From an uncultured Desulfurobacterium sp. (GTDB lineage: Bacteria; Aquificota; Aquificia; Desulfurobacteriales; Desulfurobacteriaceae): a stretch of 13,082 nt of DNA. Position numbers and translations under genes: made by a program. Under the pieces are notes generated by a model. That model searched no databases and was not told the DNA's origin. It saw only the letters and a program-made list of their open reading frames with translations. Shown here in pieces: positions 7,202 through 13,082 of the stretch; positions within the stretch are counted from its first letter, which is position 1; every line of letters starts with the position of its first letter. Location: positions 1-13,082 of the forward strand of contig CAJXJV010000016.1 in NCBI GenBank assembly GCA_913055135.1, written 5' to 3'.

Positions 7202-8872
7202 TTAAATGCTGAATATTCTTGGTTTGTACTTAACGATTATGTCAAGAAGAACTTTTGTGACGAAAACTGCAGTAAACATACTTGAGAGGATACCGAGAGA
7301 AAGGGTTACAGCAAATCCTTTAATAGGTCCTGTTCCAAACTGGAAGAGGACGGCAGCAGCAATAAGAGTTGTTACGTTGGCGTCAATGATCGTTCCCCAC
7401 GCTCTTGAAAATCCAGCTTCTACTGCAGAATAAAGGTTTCTTCCTTTTTTAAGTTCTTCCCTTATCCTCTCAAAGATGATGACGTTAGCATCAACTGCCA
7501 TACCGATTGTGAGGATAAAACCTGCTATTCCAGGGAGGGTAAGTGTGGCTCCAAGGAGTGCAAGTGCTGCCCAGAGAACAGCAACGTTCATTAAAAGGGC
7601 AAGGTCTGCAATCACACCGGAAAGTTTGTAATAAACAACCATGAAAACCATAACAAGGATAAGACCCGCAATTCCTGCCTTTACACCCTTTTCAATGGAC
7701 TCTTTACCAAGAGACGGTCCAACAGTTGTCTCCTCAATTATCTTAACGGGAGCAGGAAGAGCTCCAGCTCTGAGAACAATTGACAGATCCTTAGCTTCCT
7801 GATAGGTAAACTGCCCTGTAATCTGTCCTCTTCCTCCAATCGAAGATCTTATTACCGGGGCAGACTGAACTTTGTTATCAAGAACAATGGCAAGTCTTGT
7901 TCCTATGTGTTTTGATGTGTACCCTTTGAAAATCCTTGCTCCTTCAGAGTTTAACTCGAAGCTTACAGCTGGCATTCCGTACTCATCCATACTTGGATAG
8001 GCATCTTTAAGGTAAGCACCGGTAAGAATTGGCTCTTTCTTCAGGATGAAAAACTGATAGCCCACAACTTTTCCACTCTTATTTTTGATCTCCTGAATCA
8101 AAACCTGTTGATCCTCTGGAACAGATCCGCCAAACTTCTTAACAAGATCTTCAAAGGAAACAACTTTCAGCTCCTTTTTTTCTCCGGTTTTTACAACGTA
8201 GAACTTTGGACCAGATGGTGATGGTTCAACAGAAACTGTTTCCCCGGAAGGAATTGTTCCTCCAAGTTTTGTTATGAGCTCATCTGGAGTTTGAGCTGTG
8301 TCAACAACCTCTTTAAATTCAAGTTTTGCAACTTTTCCAATTACTTTCTTTGCCCTTTCAGGATCTTTAATACCGGGGAGCTCCACAATTATCCTGTCTC
8401 TCCCGTTTCTAACTATTACAGGCTCTGCAACTCCAAGTTCATCAACCCTGTTTCTTATTGTCTCAAGTGCCTGTTCTGCAAGCTTATCTATCTCTTTTGA
8501 TACGTAAGAAGGTTTTAAATCAAGAACTACTCTGCCATCTTCTGTCTTTATGTCAAACATATCTCCATAGTCTTCTTTAATTAATTCCAGAGCCTTTGAA
8601 AGATTATTCTTTTCCAGGAGAACTATTTCTATCTTCTTCCCATCTCTTTTTGCATTTAACACTGGTATATCTTCATTTTGAAGTCTGTTTTTGATCTCTC
8701 TTAAAGCAGCAGAAACTTCATCTTCCATTGCCTTTTCTAAATCTATCTGAAGAACAAGGTGAGTTCCGCCCTGAAGGTCAAGTCCAAGAGTTACCGGTTT
8801 TGTTAAAACAACGTAGAGTGAACCTACTAAAACCAGAAGAACTACAGCTATTCGGAGCTTCAAACTTTTCAT
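7202..8872 (-). CDS. secD: Protein translocase subunit SecD
   Basis: SecD is the larger half of the SecDF proton-driven export motor. The 556-residue product shows one N-terminal membrane segment (about 8-24), then GLDLQGGTHLVLQ (30-42), a large periplasmic region (P1) with RNRVDELGVAEPVI and IIVELPGIKDP, and five C-terminal segments. The conserved GMAVDANVIIFERIREE sits around Asp461, equivalent to the proton-path aspartate region of known SecD proteins. The periplasmic region contains a Gly/Ser/Pro-rich stretch (SGETVSVEPSPSGP) that looks like a flexible link. Its ATG follows AAGGAG by about 7 bases. It is the first gene of the secD-secF-lptF-lptG-nfi operon, with a perfect TATAAT about 40 bases upstream. 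Confidence 0.97.
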   Translation of the reverse strand: MKSLKLRIAVVLLVLVGSLYVVLTKPVTLGLDLQGGTHLVLQIDLEKAMEDEVSAALREIKNRLQNEDIPVLNAKRDGKKIEIVLLEKNNLSKALELIKEDYGDMFDIKTEDGRVVLDLKPSYVSKEIDKLAEQALETIRNRVDELGVAEPVIVRNGRDRIIVELPGIKDPERAKKVIGKVAKLEFKEVVDTAQTPDELITKLGGTIPSGETVSVEPSPSGPKFYVVKTGEKKELKVVSFEDLVKKFGGSVPEDQQVLIQEIKNKSGKVVGYQFFILKKEPILTGAYLKDAYPSMDEYGMPAVSFELNSEGARIFKGYTSKHIGTRLAIVLDNKVQSAPVIRSSIGGRGQITGQFTYQEAKDLSIVLRAGALPAPVKIIEETTVGPSLGKESIEKGVKAGIAGLILVMVFMVVYYKLSGVIADLALLMNVAVLWAALALLGATLTLPGIAGFILTIGMAVDANVIIFERIREELKKGRNLYSAVEAGFSRAWGTIIDANVTTLIAAAVLFQFGTGPIKGFAVTLSLGILSSMFTAVFVTKVLLDIIVKYKPRIFSI

Positions 8873-8909
8873 TACTTTACTCCTTTACTCTGACTTGGAA
8901 AACTTCGGA

Positions 8910-8915
8910 ATTATA
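8910..8915 (-). promoter_or_regulatory. Probable -10 box of the secDF-lptFG-nfi operon
   Basis: A perfect TATAAT on the minus strand would start transcription near 8903, about 30 bases before the secD ATG. No convincing TTGACA-like -35 box is seen at 16-18 bases: the hexamer at 17 is AAGGAG, and GTTAAG lies at 20. I see no terminator between the upstream 81-residue gene and this site, so read-through from the birA block is also possible. Confidence 0.45.
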
Positions 8916-8936
8916 CCTACATACGTGCTAAACTCC

Positions 8937-9182
8937 TTAACTATCCTCTTTCCAGAACCATTCGAGATAAGAAATTAAATCATACTTTTCTAATACAGAT
9001 TGGATTACTCTATTAATCCTTTTTTCCAGTTCCCAATTCTCTTCTGCATCAACGTAGACTTTAATCCCAATGTCAGCTCCTTCTATAGCTTCTCCGACAT
9101 CCAGCTTTACAGGATAACCTTTCTTTTTTAATGCATCCTGTACTTCATTTAGAACTTCAAGAGTTGTTTTTTCTGTTATCAT
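8937..9182 (-). CDS. Small 81-residue protein, possible decayed MNT-type nucleotidyltransferase partner of the HEPN gene
   Basis: I do not recognise this protein with certainty. It is acidic and soluble, with predicted helix-strand-strand-helix order. The stretch from VKLDVGEAIEGADIGIKVYVD to WELEKRI and then VLEKYD resembles in layout the core of minimal nucleotidyltransferases (MNT), which read roughly as VILFGSxARG...SDIDLLVVVD...WELRDRI...EYD. The catalytic parts are missing, however. GS is replaced by DVG-E, and the DxD by ADIGI (Asp37, Gly39). It would therefore be an inactive version if the link holds. Its start lies inside the HEPN gene (26-base overlap), with AGGTGA as ribosome binding site, an arrangement typical of HEPN/MNT pairs. 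An unrelated small protein is the alternative. Confidence 0.65.
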   Translation of the reverse strand: MITEKTTLEVLNEVQDALKKKGYPVKLDVGEAIEGADIGIKVYVDAEENWELEKRINRVIQSVLEKYDLISYLEWFWKEDS

Positions 9183-9543
9183 CTATCACCTCAAACAAAC
9201 GGTTAGTGAGGTTAATGTATTCCTTAATTGCTTCTGAAGTAATACCTTTAGTTGTGTAATCAGCTCTTCTTCTCTTCTCATAAAACTCTTTAAGTAAGCT
9301 AAGTTCTTCTGCTGAAAGTGGATTCCCTATTTTGTAAAGCCAATGAAGAAAAGGTTTGAGAATACCTTTATGTTTCCATCCTCCCCCTGGTGGTTTTCCG
9401 CAAACAGCAACCATTAGAGAGAACGTTGCATAGTAGAGTCTGGAGATAGAATCTCTGTAGAGTCCCAATTCATAAAGTGTAGTGCCTGCTTTCCTGTGTT
9501 CAGATGCTTTTTCTATCCAACTACTAAACCAAATCTTTACCAT
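9157..9543 (-). CDS. HEPN-domain protein
   Basis: This 128-residue, mostly helical protein has the marks of the HEPN family (PF05168-like). It has an N-terminal helix pair with ASEHRKAG and YRDSISRLYYATFSLMVAV (about residues 13-47), then WKHKGILKPF, and a C-terminal FYEKRRRADYTTKGIT (87-102), whose RxxADY element is typical. The strict RNase motif Rx4-6H is not evident, since RRRADY carries Tyr rather than His. HEPN proteins often act as toxins or RNases, or as binding partners of a nucleotidyltransferase encoded alongside. Here the next gene overlaps by 26 bases. The upstream HD gene ends 9 bases before. The ribosome binding site (TAGGTAG) is weak, so translation may be coupled to that gene. 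Confidence 0.82.
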   Translation of the reverse strand: MVKIWFSSWIEKASEHRKAGTTLYELGLYRDSISRLYYATFSLMVAVCGKPPGGGWKHKGILKPFLHWLYKIGNPLSAEELSLLKEFYEKRRRADYTTKGITSEAIKEYINLTNRLFEVIDDNRKNNS

Positions 9544-9552
9544 TTTAACTAC

Positions 9553-10227
9553 CTAAAGGTCTGTGTCGTTAATTCTCAGTCTGAACTTAAACCCCAATCT
9601 CTCTGTAGCCCTGCGGCACATCTCCATTCTGGGCTGAAAGATACTGAAGTAGTCAAGTAAATCTGAAATCTCCGTATCTATCCTCAAAACAAGGCGTATT
9701 ATACGATTTTCTTTTTCAACTTCTAAATCAGCATCAAGAACAGCGTAGTTAACTCGATCGTGAATATCCTGAAAAATGTTCCTTTCATCCCTTACACGAC
9801 TTCTATGAACGTGAGATTTATCAGCAATCACAAGAGCAGAAGCAACTTCCGTTGCCGGAATGCCGGTTTCTTCCTCGTGGTTTCCTATTGCGTAGGTAAT
9901 TTCTGTCAGGTCATCGTCAAAAAATCCTTTTTCCTTGAGAAGGTTGTAGGCAATGATAGCACCGTTTTGAGCATGGTCGTGGCGGGATATGACGTGGCCA
10001 ATATCGTGAAGAAGTCCAGCTATCCCTGCTAACTCAGCTTTCCTCCGATCACCAATGGTTTCGAGGAGAACAAACCTTGCCTTTTCAGCGACCCAGCCAG
10101 CGTGCTTGATTCCATGATCGGTATAACCCATTTCTTTTAGGAAATAGTCCGATCTACTAATGTAGTAGAGAATTTTCTTGTCCTTCATCAAATCCCTGTA
10201 AGTAGGAAACTCTATAGTTCTTTCCAT
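9553..10227 (-). CDS. HD-domain metal-dependent phosphohydrolase
   Basis: The 224-residue protein has the full HD metal-site set: His42 in DHGIKHAGWVAEKA, His74-Asp75 in AGLLHDIGHVISRHDHAQNGA, His117 in GNHEEETG, and Asp136 in VIADKSHVHRSRVR. This pattern with two metal sites belongs to HD enzymes that cleave phosphate esters of nucleotides or cyclic dinucleotides. No synthetase, GAF or receiver domain is attached, so the substrate is not known. The C-terminal 80 residues (ADLEVEKENRIIRLVLRIDTE, then MCRRATERLGFKF) form a small alpha-beta tail seen in a conserved subgroup of stand-alone HD proteins. One base separates its ATG from the birA stop, with GAGG 8 bases ahead of the start, so it is probably co-translated with birA. 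Confidence 0.9.
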   Translation of the reverse strand: MERTIEFPTYRDLMKDKKILYYISRSDYFLKEMGYTDHGIKHAGWVAEKARFVLLETIGDRRKAELAGIAGLLHDIGHVISRHDHAQNGAIIAYNLLKEKGFFDDDLTEITYAIGNHEEETGIPATEVASALVIADKSHVHRSRVRDERNIFQDIHDRVNYAVLDADLEVEKENRIIRLVLRIDTEISDLLDYFSIFQPRMEMCRRATERLGFKFRLRINDTDL

Positions 10228-10228
10228 T

Positions 10229-10924
10229 CTAAAACCTCACACTTACATCGGCTGAAAACAGCCTTTTTATTTTTCCATCCATCTCAGATTCGACAACAAG
10301 ACAACCATCAGTATCTATTCCAAGAGCTCTTCCTGTATAACGTCTGTTCCCTTCAACAACAGTAACTCTTTTGCCAATTAAAGGACAGCTCTTCTCAAAT
10401 TCCTTTACGTCAAACATTCCTTTTGATAGTTTATTGTAGTACCTATTCACTTCAAAAATAAGTTTTTCAAGAAGTTTCTCTCTGTCAAAAGAAATCCCTT
10501 CAATTAGTAGAGAAGTTGCAGGAACCTCAAGAGATAAAAGTTCTTCTTCAGTATAGCTCAGGTTTATCCCTATTCCAGCAATCAGGCGGTCTGACAGGAG
10601 CTCTGGAAGAATTCCAGAGACTTTTCTTCCATTTATATAAATATCGTTGGGCCACTTCAGATAAAACCCGTCATCTAAACATTTTAAAGTGTTAAGAACT
10701 GCAACACCAAAGGCAAGACTTGAAAGGGAAGCTATTTTTGGACTTATCGGAGAAAACATAAAGGAGACATAAAGTCCCTTCCCTTCTTCAGAAATCCACT
10801 TCTTTCCTCTTCTCCCTTTTCCACCTGTTTGCTTCTTGGCAACCACACAGAGTCTATGGCAAAAATCAACACGTTTAAGATATTCGTTTGTTGAATCCAC
10901 TTCCTCGAGAAGAATTAATTTCAT
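10229..10924 (-). CDS. birA: Biotin--[acetyl-CoA-carboxylase] ligase, class I (no DNA-binding domain)
   Basis: The enzyme makes biotinyl-AMP and attaches biotin to the lysine of carboxyl carrier domains. The 231-residue product starts directly with the catalytic domain: VDSTNEYLKR (9-18), the biotinyl-AMP loop GGKGRRGKKW (34-43, a Lys variant of the usual GRGRRG), LKWPNDIYINGRKVSGIL (89-106) with catalytic Lys101, and AGIGINLSY. A small C-terminal domain follows (VTVVEGNRRYTGRALGID). There is no N-terminal winged helix, so it should not act as a biotin-operon repressor. It is the first gene of a block with the HD and HEPN genes. Its ATG (10922-10924) has only a weak GGGG as ribosome binding site. 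The 65 bases upstream hold no clear promoter beyond AT-rich sequence. Confidence 0.95.
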   Translation of the reverse strand: MKLILLEEVDSTNEYLKRVDFCHRLCVVAKKQTGGKGRRGKKWISEEGKGLYVSFMFSPISPKIASLSSLAFGVAVLNTLKCLDDGFYLKWPNDIYINGRKVSGILPELLSDRLIAGIGINLSYTEEELLSLEVPATSLLIEGISFDREKLLEKLIFEVNRYYNKLSKGMFDVKEFEKSCPLIGKRVTVVEGNRRYTGRALGIDTDGCLVVESEMDGKIKRLFSADVSVRF

Positions 10925-10977
10925 AAACTGCCCCAGGAAAATAAAGTAATGTAAGTGACACCAGAATTTTTCTGAAG

Positions 10978-11016
10978 AAAAAGGCAGAAGGGGGAGGGTA
11001 AATTATACCCTCCCTC
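10978..11016 (-). terminator. Strong intrinsic terminator closing the hydrogenase block
   Basis: On the minus strand, GAGGGAGGGTA (11016-11006) pairs with TACCCTCCCCC (11000-10990) across a 5-base loop, an 11-bp stem with one G-U pair. TTCTGCCTTTTTCTTC follows, down to about 10975. It begins 7 bases after the protease stop codon and is the clearest terminator in the window. The loop side contains TATAAT (11002-11007), a chance or real -10-like match. Confidence 0.8.
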
Positions 11017-11023
11017 AAAAATT

Positions 11024-11470
11024 TTATGTGGTAAGGAATTTCCTTACTTTTTCAACAATGTGGGGAAGAGTTTTCTTAACAGGTTCGCTCAATGAAGGTT
11101 TAAACATCTGAATGTCTTCCACTTCCACACCAATAAATTTTATGTACTGCGGCATATCCTCTTTAAACGTCAAATAACCGGTGGCTATTACCTCCTTTAA
11201 AGACAATGAGTGTGTTAAACCTCCAAAATAGTTCTCACTATTCCCGCTTGGTTCTATGAAAAACTCAACGATTTCTCCCGGCCTGTGTCCAAATTTAACT
11301 CCATCGACAATAACTGCTTTCTCATAACCAAACATGTGATTGAGCATATTCAAAGTTGGAGAGAGAAAATGAACCGCCTTTACTTCCTTTTCAAGAGCTT
11401 TAACTACCCAGAATCCCACTCCGTCATCTCTAAAATTAGGATTACCAATCCCTATGAGAATCCCCTTCAT
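11024..11470 (-). CDS. [NiFe]-hydrogenase maturation protease (HybD/HycI family)
   Basis: This nickel-dependent endopeptidase removes the C-terminal tail of the hydrogenase large subunit once the metal centre is built. The 148-residue product shows the family start ILIGIGNPNFRDDGVGFWVVKAL (4-26) with the metal-binding Asp16, a second ligand Asp56 in AVIVDGVKFG, and His87 in GLTHSLSLKEVIATGY. The late motif FIGVEVEDIQMFKPSLSEPV is typical of proteases paired with group 3 (F420- or viologen-reducing type) hydrogenases. It follows the large-subunit gene by 5 bases and is followed by the strong terminator. The partner is almost certainly the adjacent large subunit, which still encodes a 26-residue tail. 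Confidence 0.93.
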   Translation of the reverse strand: MKGILIGIGNPNFRDDGVGFWVVKALEKEVKAVHFLSPTLNMLNHMFGYEKAVIVDGVKFGHRPGEIVEFFIEPSGNSENYFGGLTHSLSLKEVIATGYLTFKEDMPQYIKFIGVEVEDIQMFKPSLSEPVKKTLPHIVEKVRKFLTT

Positions 11471-11475
11471 CAGAC

Positions 11476-12936
11476 CTAAAAATTCCTCAACTTTTTCAGA
11501 AGTGTTTTATCCTTAGAATAGACCTCAACCTGTATTGGCAGGTACCCTGGATATGCATGAGTGGCACATGCAAGGCACAGGTCGTAGGGTCTATGCGCCA
11601 TCTCCACGAAGTTCAGAATACCCTCGTTCACTTCACCTTCTTTAATAAAGTACTTTGCAGCCTTTTTGACTGCAACCTGAATAGATCCTTTGTTGAAGGT
11701 TGTTGGAACTATAAGATTAGCATCTGTAACAATAGCGTTAGAGTCTGTCTTGTAGTGATGAATTAACGTTCCCCTTGGTGCTTCAACTATTCCAACTCCC
11801 TCTCCAGAAACTTCTCCAAGAGGTGCACACGTTTCTGGATCTGTAATGTCAGGATCTTGTGCAATTTCCTTTATCATTTCTGCCTGATTTAAGATTTCAA
11901 TTGCTCTTGCCCAATGGTACGCAAAAATGTTGTAAACAGGTTTTTTTCCGAAAAACTCTACCATTTCCTCGTACTCTTTCTGTGCAAGCGGAGTACTGTA
12001 ACCTTCTGAGACATTAAACCGTGCAAGTGGTCCAACACTACAGAGACTTGTTCCCTCTCCATCAACAAAGCCCTTCCACTCTATCTTCCTAAGGTAAGGT
12101 GCCTTTGAGTAACTCCAGGGAATTGTCTTTTCTGCAATGTAGTCAAGATATTCCTTACCTCTAAATCTTCCAATTTCTTTTCCATCGTGGGAGACAATTT
12201 TCTGAGTTCCGTCGTAGTAGGCAACCTTTTCATTTTCGTCAACAGTTCCAAGGTAGTTGGTAACAACTTCGAATGTGTCACTCCTCAAAAGCTTAGAATA
12301 CTCAGGGTTCTTTACAACTATTTCTTTAAACAGATTTACGGTTGTTTTACCAAGTTCAATGCAGTCGTCTGCAAGCCTTAGAATTTCCTGTCTCTCCTCC
12401 TCTGTGATGTTCCTTGACCATCCCCCTGGAATAGCAGATACAGGGTGAGCAGGCTTACCTCCAAGCATCTCAACTATTCTAACAGCTGAAAACCTTTTCT
12501 TTAAAATGTCCTTAACTACATCTCTTCCCACTCTCTTGGCAACTCCTATGATGTTCCTCTCCTCTGGAGGTGCCGTTGGACCACATATGAAGTCTGGAAG
12601 CCCGAGAGCGTAGAGAATTTCAGTGTGGTCTTCTATGTGATGAGCTAAGAACAGTAATCTCCTTAACTTTTTAGCAACAGGTGGGGGCTCAACAGAGAAT
12701 ATCTCGTCTGAAGCCTTTAATGAGGCAGTAAAGTGGACAGCTCTACACACTCCACAGATTGTACTTGCAGTTCTTGGTACTTCTTCTATAGGCATTCCCT
12801 GAAGGAATTTTTCGTATCCCATGAATTCAACTACCTGAAAGAATACTTCATCAACGTTTCCGCTATCGTCCAAGAAAATTGTGATCTTCCCGTGACCCTC
12901 AAGTCTTGTTATAGGTTCTATCTCTATCTTGCGCAT
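11476..12936 (-). CDS. [NiFe]-hydrogenase large (catalytic) subunit, group 3, F420-nonreducing/Mvh-like
   Basis: The subunit holds the Ni-Fe site that splits or forms H2. The 486-residue product begins with IEPITRLEGHGKI (Glu13) and has the N-terminal cysteine pair STICGVCRAVH (Cys61, Cys64) and the C-terminal pair DLCLACATH (Cys454, Cys457, His460). Cleavage after His460 would release a 26-residue tail. Stretches such as VEPPPVAKKLRRLLF, LPDFICGPTAPPEERNIIGV, GGKPAHPVSAIPGGW and GEVSGEGVGIVEAPRGTLIHHY match the soluble group 3 enzymes of the FrhA/MvhA type. There is no signal-bearing partner or membrane segment, so it is cytosolic. The electron acceptor cannot be told from this window. Two consensus departures are Thr59 where Arg often precedes the first CxxC, and Leu rather than Pro in DLC. 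GGAGGTGA precedes the ATG, 18 bases after the upstream gene. Confidence 0.95.
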   Translation of the reverse strand: MRKIEIEPITRLEGHGKITIFLDDSGNVDEVFFQVVEFMGYEKFLQGMPIEEVPRTASTICGVCRAVHFTASLKASDEIFSVEPPPVAKKLRRLLFLAHHIEDHTEILYALGLPDFICGPTAPPEERNIIGVAKRVGRDVVKDILKKRFSAVRIVEMLGGKPAHPVSAIPGGWSRNITEEERQEILRLADDCIELGKTTVNLFKEIVVKNPEYSKLLRSDTFEVVTNYLGTVDENEKVAYYDGTQKIVSHDGKEIGRFRGKEYLDYIAEKTIPWSYSKAPYLRKIEWKGFVDGEGTSLCSVGPLARFNVSEGYSTPLAQKEYEEMVEFFGKKPVYNIFAYHWARAIEILNQAEMIKEIAQDPDITDPETCAPLGEVSGEGVGIVEAPRGTLIHHYKTDSNAIVTDANLIVPTTFNKGSIQVAVKKAAKYFIKEGEVNEGILNFVEMAHRPYDLCLACATHAYPGYLPIQVEVYSKDKTLLKKLRNF

Positions 12937-12954
12937 ATCTCACCTCCCCATTAG

Positions 12955-13082
12955 CTATTCTTTTGGTCTTATAAGTGTTGACTTCGGCAGACTATACCTG
13001 TAAAAGAGATGAATGGGAGCCGGAATTTCCTTCAAGAGTTCCCTGTTTTCAAGAGCAGTTGCTATGGTGCTGATTGCTTTAA
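12955..13082 (-). CDS. C-terminal end of a protein, probably the hydrogenase small subunit (partial)
   Basis: One minus-strand frame is open from the right edge to a TAG at 12955-12957, giving 42 residues ending IHLFYRYSLPKSTLIRPKE. It includes AISTIATALENRELLKEIPAP, a helical tail resembling the C-terminus of FrhG/MvhG-type small subunits. The other two minus frames have early stops. The 18-base gap to the large-subunit start and the usual small-then-large gene order support the identity, but no cysteine ligand of an iron-sulfur cluster is in the visible part. Its start and most of the gene lie outside the window. Confidence 0.6.
   Translation of the reverse strand, partial: KAISTIATALENRELLKEIPAPIHLFYRYSLPKSTLIRPKE

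Noticed and set aside
10963..10986. AT-rich hairpin TTTTTC-TGAA-GAAAAA upstream of birA
   Set aside because: The stem is made almost only of A-T pairs and overlaps the T-tract of the stronger terminator, so it needs no separate function.
1..13082. CRISPR arrays, insertion sequences, tRNA genes, prophage
   Set aside because: No regularly spaced repeats, transposase-like frames, cloverleaf sequences or phage genes were seen. Gene packing is that of an ordinary chromosome.

Overview
The window looks like a chromosomal segment of a thermophilic, hydrogen-metabolising Gram-negative bacterium. My best guess is Aquificota of the Desulfurobacteriaceae type. The reasons are a low G+C content by eye, Lys/Glu/Ile-rich proteins, strong AGGAGG-type ribosome binding sites, tightly overlapping genes, an LptF/LptG pair (so an outer membrane with LPS-like lipid) and a group 3 [NiFe]-hydrogenase. 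This placement is inference; no rRNA or marker phylogeny is available. Thirteen of the fourteen genes lie on the minus strand. I saw no tRNA, rRNA, CRISPR array, insertion sequence or attachment site, and no stretch longer than about 150 bases lacks a gene.

Read in the direction of transcription (right to left), there are four minus-strand blocks. (1) 13082-11024: end of a probable hydrogenase small subunit, the [NiFe]-hydrogenase large subunit, and its C-terminal maturation protease, closed by a strong hairpin terminator near 10990-11016. (2) 10924-8937: biotin protein ligase (birA), an HD-domain phosphohydrolase, a HEPN-domain protein, and an overlapping 81-residue protein that may be a decayed nucleotidyltransferase antitoxin partner. 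(3) 8872-3490: secD-secF-lptF-lptG-nfi, an operon with a 10-base gap and then three overlaps. It joins Sec translocation, LPS export and the repair enzyme endonuclease V. (4) 1999-1: nucleoside diphosphate kinase (ndk), a protein resembling DUF3881, and a fumarylacetoacetate hydrolase-family enzyme that runs off the left edge.

The only plus-strand gene (2143-3437) is an AAA ATPase with a DUF4143-type C-terminal half. A single missing base near 2538 breaks its frame. It sits between the divergent ndk promoter and the convergent end of nfi.

Most of the window is conserved housekeeping and energy metabolism. The parts that deserve a second look are the HEPN/81-residue pair, the frameshifted ATPase, the DUF3881-like protein, the hairpin that may compete with a ribosome binding site after ndk, and departures from consensus in the hydrogenase metal-binding motifs. 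I did not find a clear new multi-gene system.
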